Assembly (NCBI GenBank): GCA_028280445.1
Contig: JANQLU010000022.1
Location: 1 to 46,625 of the forward strand
DNA length: 46,625 nt
Direction of reading: 5' to 3'
Origin: Pirellulaceae bacterium
GTDB lineage: Bacteria; Planctomycetota; Planctomycetia; Pirellulales; Pirellulaceae
Shown: positions 34,841-43,708 of the stretch, piece after piece
How the letters are laid out: every line of letters begins with the position of its first letter
How positions within the stretch are numbered: position 1 is the first letter of the stretch
Notes under the pieces: generated by a model
Databases searched by the model: none
What the model was told of the DNA's origin: nothing
Seen by the model: only the letters and a program-made list of their open reading frames with translations
Translations under genes and position numbers: made by a program

Positions 34841-36373
34841 TTAGTCCGTTTCATCATTGCTGCGTGGTTCGTCCGGAATCACCGACTCGGCGGCCGGGTC
34901 GTTTTCAGGAGGTGCGTCGGGCATTTGAGGGATTCCTTCCGGATCATTTTTCAATGGCGGAAGATTGTAGACCTGGCTTTCTTCGCCAATAAACACTTCA
35001 TCGAGTTCCGTGTCGTCGACGTCACGGCGCAACAGCAGGTAGATCGCACTGAACAAACACCAGAACAACCCGTGCAAAAATCCGGCCGCAATGGTTTTGA
35101 TTAAACTGTTCCAAAAAGTGATGATGTTGTGTCCGGCTCGTAGAACTCCACTGGGTTCGGTGATTTCCACAGTGTCATCCTCTGAATTGTTGTCTGCCGG
35201 AGGATTGGCCGATTTGTCGACCAAACTTTTGTTACCCTGATTCGGTCGATTAACTCGAGGAAACTCGCCGACATCACCGCCGGGTATGACTTTCCGGGTT
35301 TTGTCGCCATCCGATTTGCCGGCGCCACCTGGCGGATCGCCTTGAATCGGGTTTTTGCCAACATCAAATTGGTTTTTCTGGTTGTCGATGATCGCTTGCT
35401 CGTTCATTCGATCGAGATCGCGAATGGTGTCGATTCGTTTACCGTCTGAAACGTTGGCTCCCCACGAGGTCGTCCAAAACGAAAGATTGATAGTAGCTTC
35501 GGTAGCTCGGGCGGCAATCACCCAAATCAATCCGCCAACCACCAGTCCAACGACAGCATAAAAAATGTAATGCAACGGTCGTTGGAAGGTATAAGCGAAT
35601 GAACGCGTCAACGCATCGAACGAATCATGTCCCTCAGCAGCAACGGCCGAGATCATCAACGGCCAGCCAAACAGCGTTCCCACAAGCAGGATCACAACGA
35701 GAATGACCATCAATAATACAACAATCCAACAGATGCCGATGACCACAACACCGACGTCAAATGTCATCAGCAATCCTGCAAGAGCCAGCGGAATACAAAT
35801 CAATCCGACAGTAATGAGCGGAATTCCGAGTGCACCAAGACTGGTCAAGTATTTTTGCAATGCGAATCCGACAGCATCATCGATGCCAATCCGTTCGTCA
35901 CGGGTCAGGCGGATCATGGCAATGCGACACACGGCAACGCCAAAAAATGCCCAAACCAACAGTGTCCATAAACAGCCGGTTGCGTAGTAACAAAATCGAC
36001 GCATGCCACGAATATCGTGGAACAGGTGATAAAACGGCTCGACTTTGTGTTGGAAAACCAGGGCGGGCCCCGTAATTCTGGAACTGATCAAACCCAGGTC
36101 AATTTTTTCGTGATTCTGGCGGTCGAGAACACTGGCATAAGGACTGGAGTTGTGGTCGACCTGACGCGAAAAATGATAGTCCGCATCTCGAATTTCTTGA
36201 TTGACGAAAATTTTTCCGCTGACCCACCAACCCAATGGTGTTATCACGACACCAAGTGTCGACAGGATAATCACACCCATCCCGGCTGACACAGGGATCG
36301 ACTTCAAAATCAACAACCAGGGACACAGATCGCGCCAAGAAACGCTACGAATCGACTCTTCTGTCGAACTCAT
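34841..36373 (-). CDS. multi-pass membrane protein of unknown function
   Basis: 510 residues from ATG 36373. At least six hydrophobic segments: about 28-55 (SAGMGVIILSTLGVVITPLG), 132-155, 185-208, 210-245 (WIVVLLMVILVVILLVGTLF), 270-292, and one near 420-445 (AAGFLHGLFWCLFSAIYLLL). Between the last two lies a ~110-residue polar loop rich in Pro, Gly, Asp and Lys. The C-terminus is acidic and Pro-rich (NDPEGIPQMPDAPPENDPAA). No catalytic motif is recognised. It lies 45 bases upstream of the nucleoside transporter on the same strand, so co-transcription is possible. Such proteins are common in Planctomycetes and unassigned. Confidence 0.7.
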   Translation of the reverse strand: MSSTEESIRSVSWRDLCPWLLILKSIPVSAGMGVIILSTLGVVITPLGWWVSGKIFVNQEIRDADYHFSRQVDHNSSPYASVLDRQNHEKIDLGLISSRITGPALVFQHKVEPFYHLFHDIRGMRRFCYYATGCLWTLLVWAFFGVAVCRIAMIRLTRDERIGIDDAVGFALQKYLTSLGALGIPLITVGLICIPLALAGLLMTFDVGVVVIGICWIVVLLMVILVVILLVGTLFGWPLMISAVAAEGHDSFDALTRSFAYTFQRPLHYIFYAVVGLVVGGLIWVIAARATEATINLSFWTTSWGANVSDGKRIDTIRDLDRMNEQAIIDNQKNQFDVGKNPIQGDPPGGAGKSDGDKTRKVIPGGDVGEFPRVNRPNQGNKSLVDKSANPPADNNSEDDTVEITEPSGVLRAGHNIITFWNSLIKTIAAGFLHGLFWCLFSAIYLLLRRDVDDTELDEVFIGEESQVYNLPPLKNDPEGIPQMPDAPPENDPAAESVIPDEPRSNDETD

Positions 36374-36694
36374 TGTCAAATTACCGATAAAACGGGCGGA
36401 CGCAAATTGAAGGTTCTAATTATAAAACTGGGCAACGTGCCTTGAAACCGTAGTGCAGATATTCAACTGAATCACGATGCAATGAAGTATTCATACGGTC
36501 TGGGGTTATTTTGCTCAAAGAATGTGAAGTTCTACCGGCAGTGCATTGAACGACCCCTCGGCAGAAGCCTGCAATTTCTGCGGAGGATTTTGCAAGGGGC
36601 GTTGTAACTTCAATTGGAGCTAACGACTTACTACAACCATAAATGCGAAATCCCATGTAGCGACGGATGGGTCGAAAATGCTGATGACCAGATC
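36374..36694. other. intergenic region without a recognised gene
   Basis: A 321-base gap between two minus-strand genes. A TATAAT (minus strand, 36419-36424) lies about 45 bases before ATG 36373 without a good -35 box. No repeat family member, RNA gene or coding frame with a start signal is seen. Confidence 0.4.
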
Positions 36695-37279
36695 TCAGTC
36701 ACCAACCTCGACGTCGACTACTTTGTCGCCTTGCCCAGTATCTTGCCCGACTTCGATTCCAACTGGCAAAGTCACAGACTGGCCGTTCACTGCAACTTCG
36801 ATGCTATAGATTCCAGGGTACGCTCCGGGCAAGGACTCATCCGCAATTTTAAAATTGACGTATCCGTAACGGTCGGTGGTTCCACTGCAACTTGCCAGGT
36901 TTTCGAAAATTGGATCAGGGATCAAAGTGACTTTCACACCCTGGATGGGTTTTTCGTTTACCCGAAGGGTGAGGCCGGTTGTCACGAGCCCAATTTTGCG
37001 CGACTGATGAAACGCCAAGCGATTCGAGATTTCAGTTTCATCAAGTTGTTTGTCGTTGTTTGAATCGGCTGTGTCCATCAATGCAAGTAGTCCGGGACTG
37101 CATTCAGATACGCTGATAACACCATCTTGATCAGCGTCGTAACGAGTCATTGCTTTCTTTGAACTCGCCGCCGGAGCCAGGCTTTTCATTTTGACCCGAT
37201 CAGACGAGCAACTCAAACCGCTTATGACGACGAATCCGCAAAGACAAATGACAAATCGACTTCGGAGAATGCCGATCAT
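36695..37279 (-). CDS. EF-hand lipoprotein with C-terminal Ig-like domain
   Basis: 194 residues. Lipoprotein signal 1-24 ends ISGLSC, with Cys24 lipidated. Two EF-hand loops: 48-59 (DADQDGVISVSE) and 72-83 (DSNNDKQLDETE). The second lacks the Gly at position 6, so calcium binding there may be weak. From about 95 to the end is a beta-sandwich like the carboxypeptidase regulatory/transthyretin-like fold: LRVNEKPIQGVKVTLIPD, TTDRYGYVNFKI, PGIYSIEVAVNG. It lies one base after the DUF1559 gene, which precedes it on the same strand. The pair recurs at 43709-45284, suggesting a working module. Likely exported and calcium-responsive. Confidence 0.8.
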   Translation of the reverse strand: MIGILRSRFVICLCGFVVISGLSCSSDRVKMKSLAPAASSKKAMTRYDADQDGVISVSECSPGLLALMDTADSNNDKQLDETEISNRLAFHQSRKIGLVTTGLTLRVNEKPIQGVKVTLIPDPIFENLASCSGTTDRYGYVNFKIADESLPGAYPGIYSIEVAVNGQSVTLPVGIEVGQDTGQGDKVVDVEVGD

Positions 37280-37280
37280 A

Positions 37281-38213
37281 TTAATTCTCCTGGCTCAACG
37301 ATCCCACATCTCGGTTTCCAAGGTTGCTCCATACGTCGGTTGATATCGAATAACTGATCGAATGAACCGAGCCATCGCAATATGCGACGTTCAATGTGGC
37401 CGTATGCGCGCTTCCGAAAATCGTCGACGCATCGTACCCAGGACGATCGTGCAATGGTGGGAAGTAGGTTGTCCGATAAATGTCGTTGTTGTATCCGGAA
37501 AACGCATGTTCGTTATCTGCACGAGGTAGCCCCGTTTGATAACTTCTGCTTTCCAAGTATTTTTCGCCGATCATCAATACGTTCGATGTACCTGCGCGCA
37601 GGCTGGCAAAGGTGAGCTTTGAGCGTTGAAAGCAAACACCAGTGTGATCGTTGGTTGGAGGCCAGTAATAGTTTGGGTCCATGCCTTGGCCGAGTGAACT
37701 AGGCCCCGGATAGATCTCGTTACGATATTGGCTACCGGCGTTGGCGGCATAGTCTGATTTGGCGACCAATTCGCGATACTCTGCATTAAAATGTCCGTAG
37801 TTCGTGCGAACTTTTTCCTGTCTTCGTGACGGACAATTGAGATACGACAATCGTGATTCAATGAGATCTCCGCGAGCAGCGTCTGTTCCTGCGACGGAAT
37901 GGGTATTGTTCTGTTCCATGTACGGTAGGGTATTGAATATCCATCCACCTGGTTGATTTTTGCCATATCCTTGATTGACATCACCGACCCAACCCCATCC
38001 CCATCCACCTGTTGGGAAATGTTTGTGTACATCGTGATGGTGATGCCAAGCAATTGCCATTTGTCGGATTTGGTTTTTGCATTTAACTTTAGAAGCCGCT
38101 TCACGAACTGCTTGTACGGCTGGAATGAGCAGCGCGATGAGTATTCCGATGATTGCGATCACAACCAACAATTCGACGAGTGTGAACCCTTGTTTAACTG
38201 GTTTTCTTGTCAT
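37281..38213 (-). CDS. DUF1559 pseudopilin-like protein
   Basis: 310 residues from ATG 38213; the longer frame upstream lacks coding character. It starts with a type IV prepilin signal: [17 protein letters not shown], cleavage after Gly9, Glu at +5, then the hydrophobic helix. [20 protein letters not shown] follows, and the DUF1559 body ends with the H-x-G-type motif [17 protein letters not shown]1559 proteins are hugely expanded in Planctomycetes and are thought to be pseudopilins exported by a type II-like system. Here a lipoprotein gene starts one base downstream. A four-His run ([13 protein letters not shown]) stands out near residue 55. Confidence 0.9.
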   Translation of the reverse strand: MTRKPVKQGFTLVELLVVIAIIGILIALLIPAVQAVREAASKVKCKNQIRQMAIAWHHHHDVHKHFPTGGWGWGWVGDVNQGYGKNQPGGWIFNTLPYMEQNNTHSVAGTDAARGDLIESRLSYLNCPSRRQEKVRTNYGHFNAEYRELVAKSDYAANAGSQYRNEIYPGPSSLGQGMDPNYYWPPTNDHTGVCFQRSKLTFASLRAGTSNVLMIGEKYLESRSYQTGLPRADNEHAFSGYNNDIYRTTYFPPLHDRPGYDASTIFGSAHTATLNVAYCDGSVHSISYSISTDVWSNLGNRDVGSLSQEN

Positions 38214-38494
38214 GAGTAACTTCTGGTCTTGGAGAAATTGGTCTGGTTTGTCAATGAACCAATAATTTTTAATGCACGAATTCAAAAAACGGGGAGGAAG
38301 CAGTGGAAATTCAAGCACCTACAATTGAAGTTCTTAGTCACGTCAGTTTTTCGACGTGAATGCCATTTTTGAAATGGTGGTTTCCTCGTCAACGTTGATA
38401 CGTACCAAAGATCGTCATATTGCGCAGATTGTGTTTTCAGATTGCGCCAAATGTATTTTGGTTGGCGGACAATGACCAAAATATGGATCTTCGA

Positions 38495-38623
38495 TTACTT
38501 AGTGATCAAGTTGTGGAGTAGTACGTTGTCTTGCAAGAATTCGAAACAGAAAATAATGGTTAACCCTGCGATGACGCTCAGCCAGGTAAACTCCGCGTGA
38601 TCACTCTGATTGATCGGGCTCAT
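38495..38623 (-). CDS. small single-pass membrane protein, coupled to yacG
   Basis: 42 residues from ATG 38623, which lies inside the end of yacG (overlap 23 bases) and has AAGGA five bases upstream. One transmembrane helix at about 12-30 (FTWLSVIAGLTIIFCFEFL), with a short N-terminal polar part and a ten-residue tail. No homologue is recognised. The overlap and ribosome binding site support translation, but the ORF is short and could be chance. Confidence 0.4.
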   Translation of the reverse strand: MSPINQSDHAEFTWLSVIAGLTIIFCFEFLQDNVLLHNLITK

Positions 38624-38837
38624 CAGTTTCCTTTTCGCCTTCCCAAGGCAATCCGTATTCCTCGTCCAGCCAATTGGCCAGATCGAGTTGCTGACAACGA
38701 ACACTGCAGAATGGCAGAGGCGCGTTCGATTGATCGATCGTTTTGCTGCAATAGGAACACAAGCGCCCTTTGGGGAGATCACCAAAAAGGTCTGCGTTTG
38801 AATTGGAATTCGATGCATCCGAAATACGAAAGTGCAT
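38601..38837 (-). CDS. yacG: YacG family zinc-ribbon protein (DNA gyrase inhibitor type)
   Basis: 78 residues from ATG 38837, with AGGT seven bases upstream. Zinc ligands Cys27 and Cys30 (RLCSYCSK), and Cys44 and Cys48 (PFCSVRCQQLDL), followed by the family hallmark DLANWLDEEYGLP. In E. coli YacG binds GyrB and blocks DNA binding by gyrase. The N-terminal 20 residues are a non-conserved Asn/Ser-rich extension, and the acidic tail (EGEKETDEPDQSE) is typical. It lies 97 bases after the kinase gene on the same strand, with a possible promoter of its own between them. Confidence 0.85.
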   Translation of the reverse strand: MHFRISDASNSNSNADLFGDLPKGRLCSYCSKTIDQSNAPLPFCSVRCQQLDLANWLDEEYGLPWEGEKETDEPDQSE

Positions 38838-38874
38838 GGTATTACCTGTTGGCCGAACCGGAGTATTTTTTGAA

Positions 38875-38902
38875 ATTGTTGTTGAGATTTGCAAAACGTC
38901 AA
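38875..38902 (-). promoter_or_regulatory. possible promoter for yacG
   Basis: On the minus strand TTGACG (38902-38897) and AACAAT (38880-38875) stand 16 bases apart; the -35 matches 5 of 6 and the -10 matches 4 of 6. Start would be near 38868, about 30 bases before the ATG. Confidence 0.3.
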
Positions 38903-38934
38903 CAATTTAATCAGAGACCGGCAACGGTAACAGC

Positions 38935-41900
38935 CTATTTTCTTCCGGATTTACCCCGAAAACGTCGTTCGAAAATCGTGCTACGACGTTGCAAAGGAGT
39001 TTTGCTGAGGAATTGTGCACGCCGCTCATAAAAAATGGCCTCGTCGATTTCACCCAATTCCAAATGGCATTTGGCAAGGCTCGAGCACAAACTGGACAAG
39101 ATTCTGTAATAGTAGATCGACTGGAATTGGCGATCATACTGTTGAAATTCAGTGAGCGCTTTCAGAAGCTGATTTTTCGCACTGCGAATTTTTCGAACCG
39201 AATCTTCCTTGCGACCAATTTGCAAAGTGGCGTCGGCAAACTGTTTTTTGGCCAGCGTTACATGGATGCGGTATGACGGGATGTCAGGATATTCTTTGAT
39301 CAACTCTTGTAGCAAGGTTAACGTTTTATCAAAGTTTGACGCCGCCTGATTTTCTTTTCCAGCAAAGGCTTGAATCAGCGCAAGTTTGCGATAACAGTTT
39401 GCTTTCAACAGTTGATAGGCGCCGACTTTTGGGAATTTTTCGGTTAATTGCTCGCAATAGGTCAGTGCCTCGTCGACATGCTTGAGGGCCTGCTCGGGAC
39501 TGGCGATCGACGGCAGCTGGGTGCTGGCCATCGACAGCGTATCGGCCAATTCATAAATATATTTGGGATTGTCTTTGTAGCTGGTCGTCAAATCTTTCAG
39601 CGTATCGACGGCGGCTTTGAAATACTCGTCCGCTTTTTTGGCGTTGTTGGTCATCAAGGCAAACGCCAATTGGTGACGTTGCGTTCGCGCCAAGGCCGAC
39701 AAATATTCAGCGTTCCAAGGTTCCTCTTTGGCCAATTCGTCAAAAATCTTTGTGGCTTTAATCAATCCTTGTCTGACCCGCTGCAAAAAATCGTTGCGGT
39801 TGAGCATTTGAAATTTCGGGCCGCGTTGCGGAGTTTTTGGTTTTGGGGAATCTTGGTTCAGAGCCAGTTCGGACACACCGCTGCGAATGATCAGCGAGCC
39901 TAACAAATCGAAGGTGTACCCCAGTTCGAATTTCAGCTCATTCGAATCGGGAAATTTGGCGAGGTGTTTGAGCAGAAATGTTTTGGCCCGATTGTTCACT
40001 CGTAAAGTCATTTCGACCTTTGAGGAACTGCTGTACATCTCGCCATGATCGTTATAGATACGAGCCAGGGTTGCAATCAGGCTCACATCCTCCGGGTTTT
40101 GTCGGATCAAATCTTGGTACAGTTTTTCCGCTTTTTGAAACGACTGGTCGGCCAAATCAAATTCACGCAACCGCGAATAGGCGTTGCCGACATAGTGATA
40201 TGCTTCGGCCTTGCGCAGATGCAGGTTGGTGTTTGCGGTATTGAGTTCGATGAACTGTTCGTAAAATCCAATCAATGACGAAAGCAATTTTGCATCTTCT
40301 TCGGTCAATTGAGTGGTATAGATCGCGTTGTTACTGCCTTGGTATTCGATGTCCATCGATTCCGGCTGTCCGCGACTGGCCAGATTGCGTTGAACTTCTC
40401 CAAAAGCGTCGACGGCAATCCCCAGGTTTTTTTCGGCCAATTTCAAATTGTCCATGGCCTTTTGTTTTTCTGTTTGAACCTCGGTCAATTTTTTCTTGAC
40501 CAGCTTTTTTTGCTTTTCCGCTTCTTCATTGGCCTCTTTGGCCTCGGCGAGCGCCTTGGAAGTTCGAATGTTACTGACTGTTGATACGACCGCCGTGATC
40601 AACAACAGAGCCATGGCCAGCGCCGTAAGTGAAGCGACAACCGGGTTGCGGCGAGTCCAGCGCCATGTTCGTTCCAACATGTTAGCCCGTCGCGATTGGA
40701 TCGGACGATCCTCGAGAAACAATTGCAGGTCGGCGGCAAATTGTCCGGCGGTTTGATAGCGAGCTTCGGGGTTGGTGGCGGTCGCCTTGATAATGATGGT
40801 TTCAAGGTCGCGCGGGACGTAGGGATTCAATTTCCTCGGCCCATCAATTGCGCCGGTTGTTTTGCTTTTGAACAACTGCGCTTGATTTTGTTGTTCAAAC
40901 GCTTTGTGCAACGTTGCCAATTCGTAAAGCGTCAATCCAAGGCTGTAAATATCGCTGCGCAAATCGACTTTTCCTGAGACCTGTTCCGGTGACATGTACC
41001 GCAACGTGCCAACGGTATCGCCGGTTTTCGTCAGGTTGTCTTCTTCGATCGCTTTGGCGAGCCCAAAATCGGTTACCCAAACGGTGCCTCTGGAATCGAG
41101 CAGCAGATTGGCCGGTTTGATATCGCGATGAATCACGCGATTGGAATGGGCATAATGCAACGCGTCGGCAATTTGGAATCCAATCCGAGCGACACTTTTC
41201 CAATAAGGCGCCGAGAGTTTCTCAAAATCGAGATCAGCGGATCGGTTGGGTTGGATTTCAGTTTCGATATCGTCCGCGGCTTCGTCGTCCGAGTTTTGTG
41301 TTTCGGACGTCAATTGAAACAGATCAAACGTATCGCAGCTGGAAAAATCAAACGCGGCGCTGTTCGAACCGATTTCGTCAACAGTCATCGAGTGGACTTT
41401 GTCGACGACGGTATTGTCACTGGACGGTTGTTGTTTGACGGCCGAGCCGATTTGCGATTCCGATTCAATCCGTCGCGGTTTGTTATAGGTGCCTTTTTGC
41501 AATGCCGATGCATGGGACATTGCCGACGAGGAAGATGTTGCGGAAGAGCCGTTGCCGTTTGGGTTTTTGGAAATGGTCTTTCGCAGCGCGCTGACGACCT
41601 GCTCGATATTGACGCCATCGATGTATTGCATGGCGTAGTAATGTGTTTTTTCGTATTCTCCAAAACCGAAAACGGGGACGATATTGGTGTGGTGCAATCC
41701 TGCGGCCGAGCGAGCTTCACGGGCGAATCGGGCGACTCGTTTTGCCGACGGAATGGCTTTTTCGTGTAACAATTTCAGAGCGACACGACGTTGTAATGTT
41801 TTCTGATACGCTTCGTAAACGATGCCCATGCCGCCACGTCCGATCTCGCGAACGATCCGATAATCTTCGATCGTTTTGGATGGAGTTTTGGCAGCCGCGT

Positions 41901-42159
41901 GAGAAATGTTGGCCCGTTCTTCTTGTTCAGCGTCCTTGAGTTGTTCCATCCACTGGACGGAAGGAAACAGGGATTCGATGTCCGCCTTGTGCTGTGGGTA
42001 ACGTTTGATGTAGTCGTCGATCGATGGATTTTTACCGGCCCGGCATTCGTTCGAGAACGCTTCTAGAATTGCGTCAAAGTCGACTTCGGAACGTCGCTTT
42101 GACGAAGACGCTGATTTGTCTGCTGGTGCGTTCAATTTTTTTCCACGTTTGTTAATCAT
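38935..42159 (-). CDS. membrane Ser/Thr protein kinase with TPR sensor region
   Basis: 1074 residues. Residues 1-95 are an N-terminal segment with the planctomycete motif GKNPSIDDYIKRYPQHKADIE. The kinase domain is about 100-480: Gly loop IGRGGMGIVYEA, Lys129 (VALK), catalytic HRD 344-346 (VIHRDIKPANLLLD), DFG 364-366, and MSPEQ in the activation segment. A ~125-residue low-complexity insert (about 190-315, rich in Ser, Asn and Asp) interrupts the domain after the hinge. One transmembrane helix lies near 505-530 (SLTALAMALLLITAVVS), then a Lys/Glu coiled coil, then TPR-like helices to the end. It lies 15 bases after the sigma factor gene, so the pair forms an operon. The kinase likely controls that sigma factor. 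Confidence 0.92.
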   Translation of the reverse strand: MINKRGKKLNAPADKSASSSKRRSEVDFDAILEAFSNECRAGKNPSIDDYIKRYPQHKADIESLFPSVQWMEQLKDAEQEERANISHAAAKTPSKTIEDYRIVREIGRGGMGIVYEAYQKTLQRRVALKLLHEKAIPSAKRVARFAREARSAAGLHHTNIVPVFGFGEYEKTHYYAMQYIDGVNIEQVVSALRKTISKNPNGNGSSATSSSSAMSHASALQKGTYNKPRRIESESQIGSAVKQQPSSDNTVVDKVHSMTVDEIGSNSAAFDFSSCDTFDLFQLTSETQNSDDEAADDIETEIQPNRSADLDFEKLSAPYWKSVARIGFQIADALHYAHSNRVIHRDIKPANLLLDSRGTVWVTDFGLAKAIEEDNLTKTGDTVGTLRYMSPEQVSGKVDLRSDIYSLGLTLYELATLHKAFEQQNQAQLFKSKTTGAIDGPRKLNPYVPRDLETIIIKATATNPEARYQTAGQFAADLQLFLEDRPIQSRRANMLERTWRWTRRNPVVASLTALAMALLLITAVVSTVSNIRTSKALAEAKEANEEAEKQKKLVKKKLTEVQTEKQKAMDNLKLAEKNLGIAVDAFGEVQRNLASRGQPESMDIEYQGSNNAIYTTQLTEEDAKLLSSLIGFYEQFIELNTANTNLHLRKAEAYHYVGNAYSRLREFDLADQSFQKAEKLYQDLIRQNPEDVSLIATLARIYNDHGEMYSSSSKVEMTLRVNNRAKTFLLKHLAKFPDSNELKFELGYTFDLLGSLIIRSGVSELALNQDSPKPKTPQRGPKFQMLNRNDFLQRVRQGLIKATKIFDELAKEEPWNAEYLSALARTQRHQLAFALMTNNAKKADEYFKAAVDTLKDLTTSYKDNPKYIYELADTLSMASTQLPSIASPEQALKHVDEALTYCEQLTEKFPKVGAYQLLKANCYRKLALIQAFAGKENQAASNFDKTLTLLQELIKEYPDIPSYRIHVTLAKKQFADATLQIGRKEDSVRKIRSAKNQLLKALTEFQQYDRQFQSIYYYRILSSLCSSLAKCHLELGEIDEAIFYERRAQFLSKTPLQRRSTIFERRFRGKSGRK

Positions 42160-42174
42160 CTGTTACCCGAAACA

Positions 42175-42831
42175 TTAAACCGCTTCCTGTTCGATCACGG
42201 ATTTCAATTTTTTCAGGGCACGAATGTATCGCTTGCTGGCGGCCGATTTGTCCAATGACAAAACCTGGGCAACTTCGTTGTTGTTCAACTCTTCGAGGTG
42301 TCGCAATACCAGAACTTCTCGGTCGGTTTCATCCATACTTTCCAACGCTTCGCGGACCAATTCGATCCGTTCCTGTCGCATGATGGCTTGGCTGGGCGAT
42401 GTCAAGTTACCTATTAAATGCGCAGCGATCGAAAAAGAGTTGGTCGCACCGGGACTTTTTTTGGCCAGGCTGATTTCCCGTTTCACATCGCGCATTTTGG
42501 CACCCAAATGCCGGCGTTGTGTATCGATCAATGTTTGCAGCGTCAGCTGGCGAATCCAGATAAAAAACGGAACGGTTGGCGAATCGATGAAATCCTGGAT
42601 GCGTCGTTGGACCTCGACATAGGCGTCTTGCAAAATATCTTCGCATTCAACACGACTCAACAGCCGTGGGTCGAGGCGGAAATGCACCAGGCGTTGGAGG
42701 CGGTCGCGGTAGCGCGAAAACACTTCAGCAATTTGTTCCGGCCCTTGCTGCAGCAGTTCGAGTTCTTCTTTTTCGATTTGAGTATCCATAGTCGCGACCC
42801 AAAATTTCCAACGAGTTAATTCCGTATTCAT
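42175..42831 (-). CDS. ECF-type sigma-70 family RNA polymerase sigma factor
   Basis: 218 residues from ATG 42831; ATG 42789 (MDTQIEKEE) is an equally possible start, and no clear ribosome binding site decides. Region 2: VECEDILQDAYVEVQRRIQDF, then the PFFIWIRQLTLQTLID helix that melts the -10. Region 4: MDETDREVLVLRHLEELNNNEVAQVL, then the recognition helix SLDKSAASKRYIRALKKLK. There is no region 1 or 3, as expected for ECF factors. A kinase gene follows 15 bases downstream. This ECF-STK arrangement, without an anti-sigma factor, is known in Planctomycetes, where phosphorylation is thought to replace anti-sigma control. Confidence 0.9.
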   Translation of the reverse strand: MNTELTRWKFWVATMDTQIEKEELELLQQGPEQIAEVFSRYRDRLQRLVHFRLDPRLLSRVECEDILQDAYVEVQRRIQDFIDSPTVPFFIWIRQLTLQTLIDTQRRHLGAKMRDVKREISLAKKSPGATNSFSIAAHLIGNLTSPSQAIMRQERIELVREALESMDETDREVLVLRHLEELNNNEVAQVLSLDKSAASKRYIRALKKLKSVIEQEAV

Positions 42832-43055
42832 TGGACCGTTGAGGACAGATTGGTCAATGATTCCCAACAAAAAAACGACCCGATACAGAGAATCATAGGT
42901 TTTGTGGTGGGAAATGTGATCCTTTTAAACCATGGGGACGGACAACAAAGTGCCGATTTTGCGAAAATTAATGGCATTGCCAATCATGTCTTCGGCGAGG
43001 TGGTCACCGAGCCGTGGCTGCACCATGAAATCGTTGCCTTCGAGTGCCAATGGCT

Positions 43056-43389
43056 ACCGATCAAAAACCTACTTGCAGGATTTGGCCGCACGCAGAGACG
43101 CAGGGACGCAGAGAATCGAGGTTTGATCGCCGTGACATCTGCGTGATTCACAGCCTGCGGCCAGTCGCCCCCGACCGTGATTGATATGATTCGTTCGCGA
43201 GCGAAACGACGTTCGATTACTTGTTCCGATCCTTGAAGTACGCTCACACAGTCCGGTCGCCTGAAACGACAACGAGACCTCAAATAACAAACCTGTGAGT
43301 TCACACAGAATTCACGTCAACACAAAACCTCGATTCTCTGCGTCCCTGCGTGCGGCCAAATCCTGCGAGTAGGTTTCGAAGCGATCGGT
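43056..43389. repeat. inverted-repeat element (MITE-like)
   Basis: Outer arms 43056-43125 and 43325-43389 (the second as complement) share ACCGATC at the tip, AACCTACT, GCAGGATTTGGCCGCACGCAG, GGGACGCAGAGAATCGAGG and more, ~90% identical over ~65 bases. The left arm has an extra 8-base GAGACGCA unit. About 200 bases of non-coding DNA lie between. It fills most of the 840-base gap before the second DUF1559 gene. No transposase is inside. Confidence 0.7.
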
Positions 43390-43575
43390 GCACATCGGTT
43401 TGACCGTTATTGGTAATGCGCGGTTTCGAATTCATGTTTTCTTAACGAAATCGCGACCGATTCGAGCTGAAAATGTGGGGAATAGAAACTGTCCTGTTTC
43501 AACGAAACTTCACACTTTTTTTGAAGCCTCAAAACGTTACGTGTTTCCATTAAAACTTAAGATAATTCGGTCTTA

Positions 43576-43601
43576 TTTTTCGAAATTACTCCTTCGAAAA
43601 A
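43576..43601. promoter_or_regulatory. short perfect inverted repeat upstream of DUF1559 gene
   Basis: TTTTTCGAA (43576-43584) and TTCGAAAAA (43593-43601) are exact complements with an 8-base spacer, ~108 bases before ATG 43709. A TACAAT -10-like box lies at 43615-43620. Operator or weak hairpin; role unknown. Confidence 0.3.
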
Positions 43602-43708
43602 CGAACAGTTTCAGTACAATCAGTCGTGATCTTCTGGCGGGAATTTAAAGGATAGATTCACGCTCCTTCACCATCTATTTTTCTTTTGCTTTCCGGAGGT
43701 CTCCTGGA

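Noticed and set aside
41128..41769. 213-codon plus-strand frame opposite the kinase
   Set aside because: Antisense to the conserved kinase domain; the apparent protein has no recognisable features.
42850..43146. 98-codon plus-strand frame after the sigma factor start
   Set aside because: Its last third runs into the inverted-repeat element, it has no ribosome binding site, and no family is recognised.
43081..43380. CRISPR array suggested by repeated ACGCAG units
   Set aside because: The units are short, irregular and arranged as inverted arms, without evenly spaced direct repeats and unique spacers; no cas gene is present.
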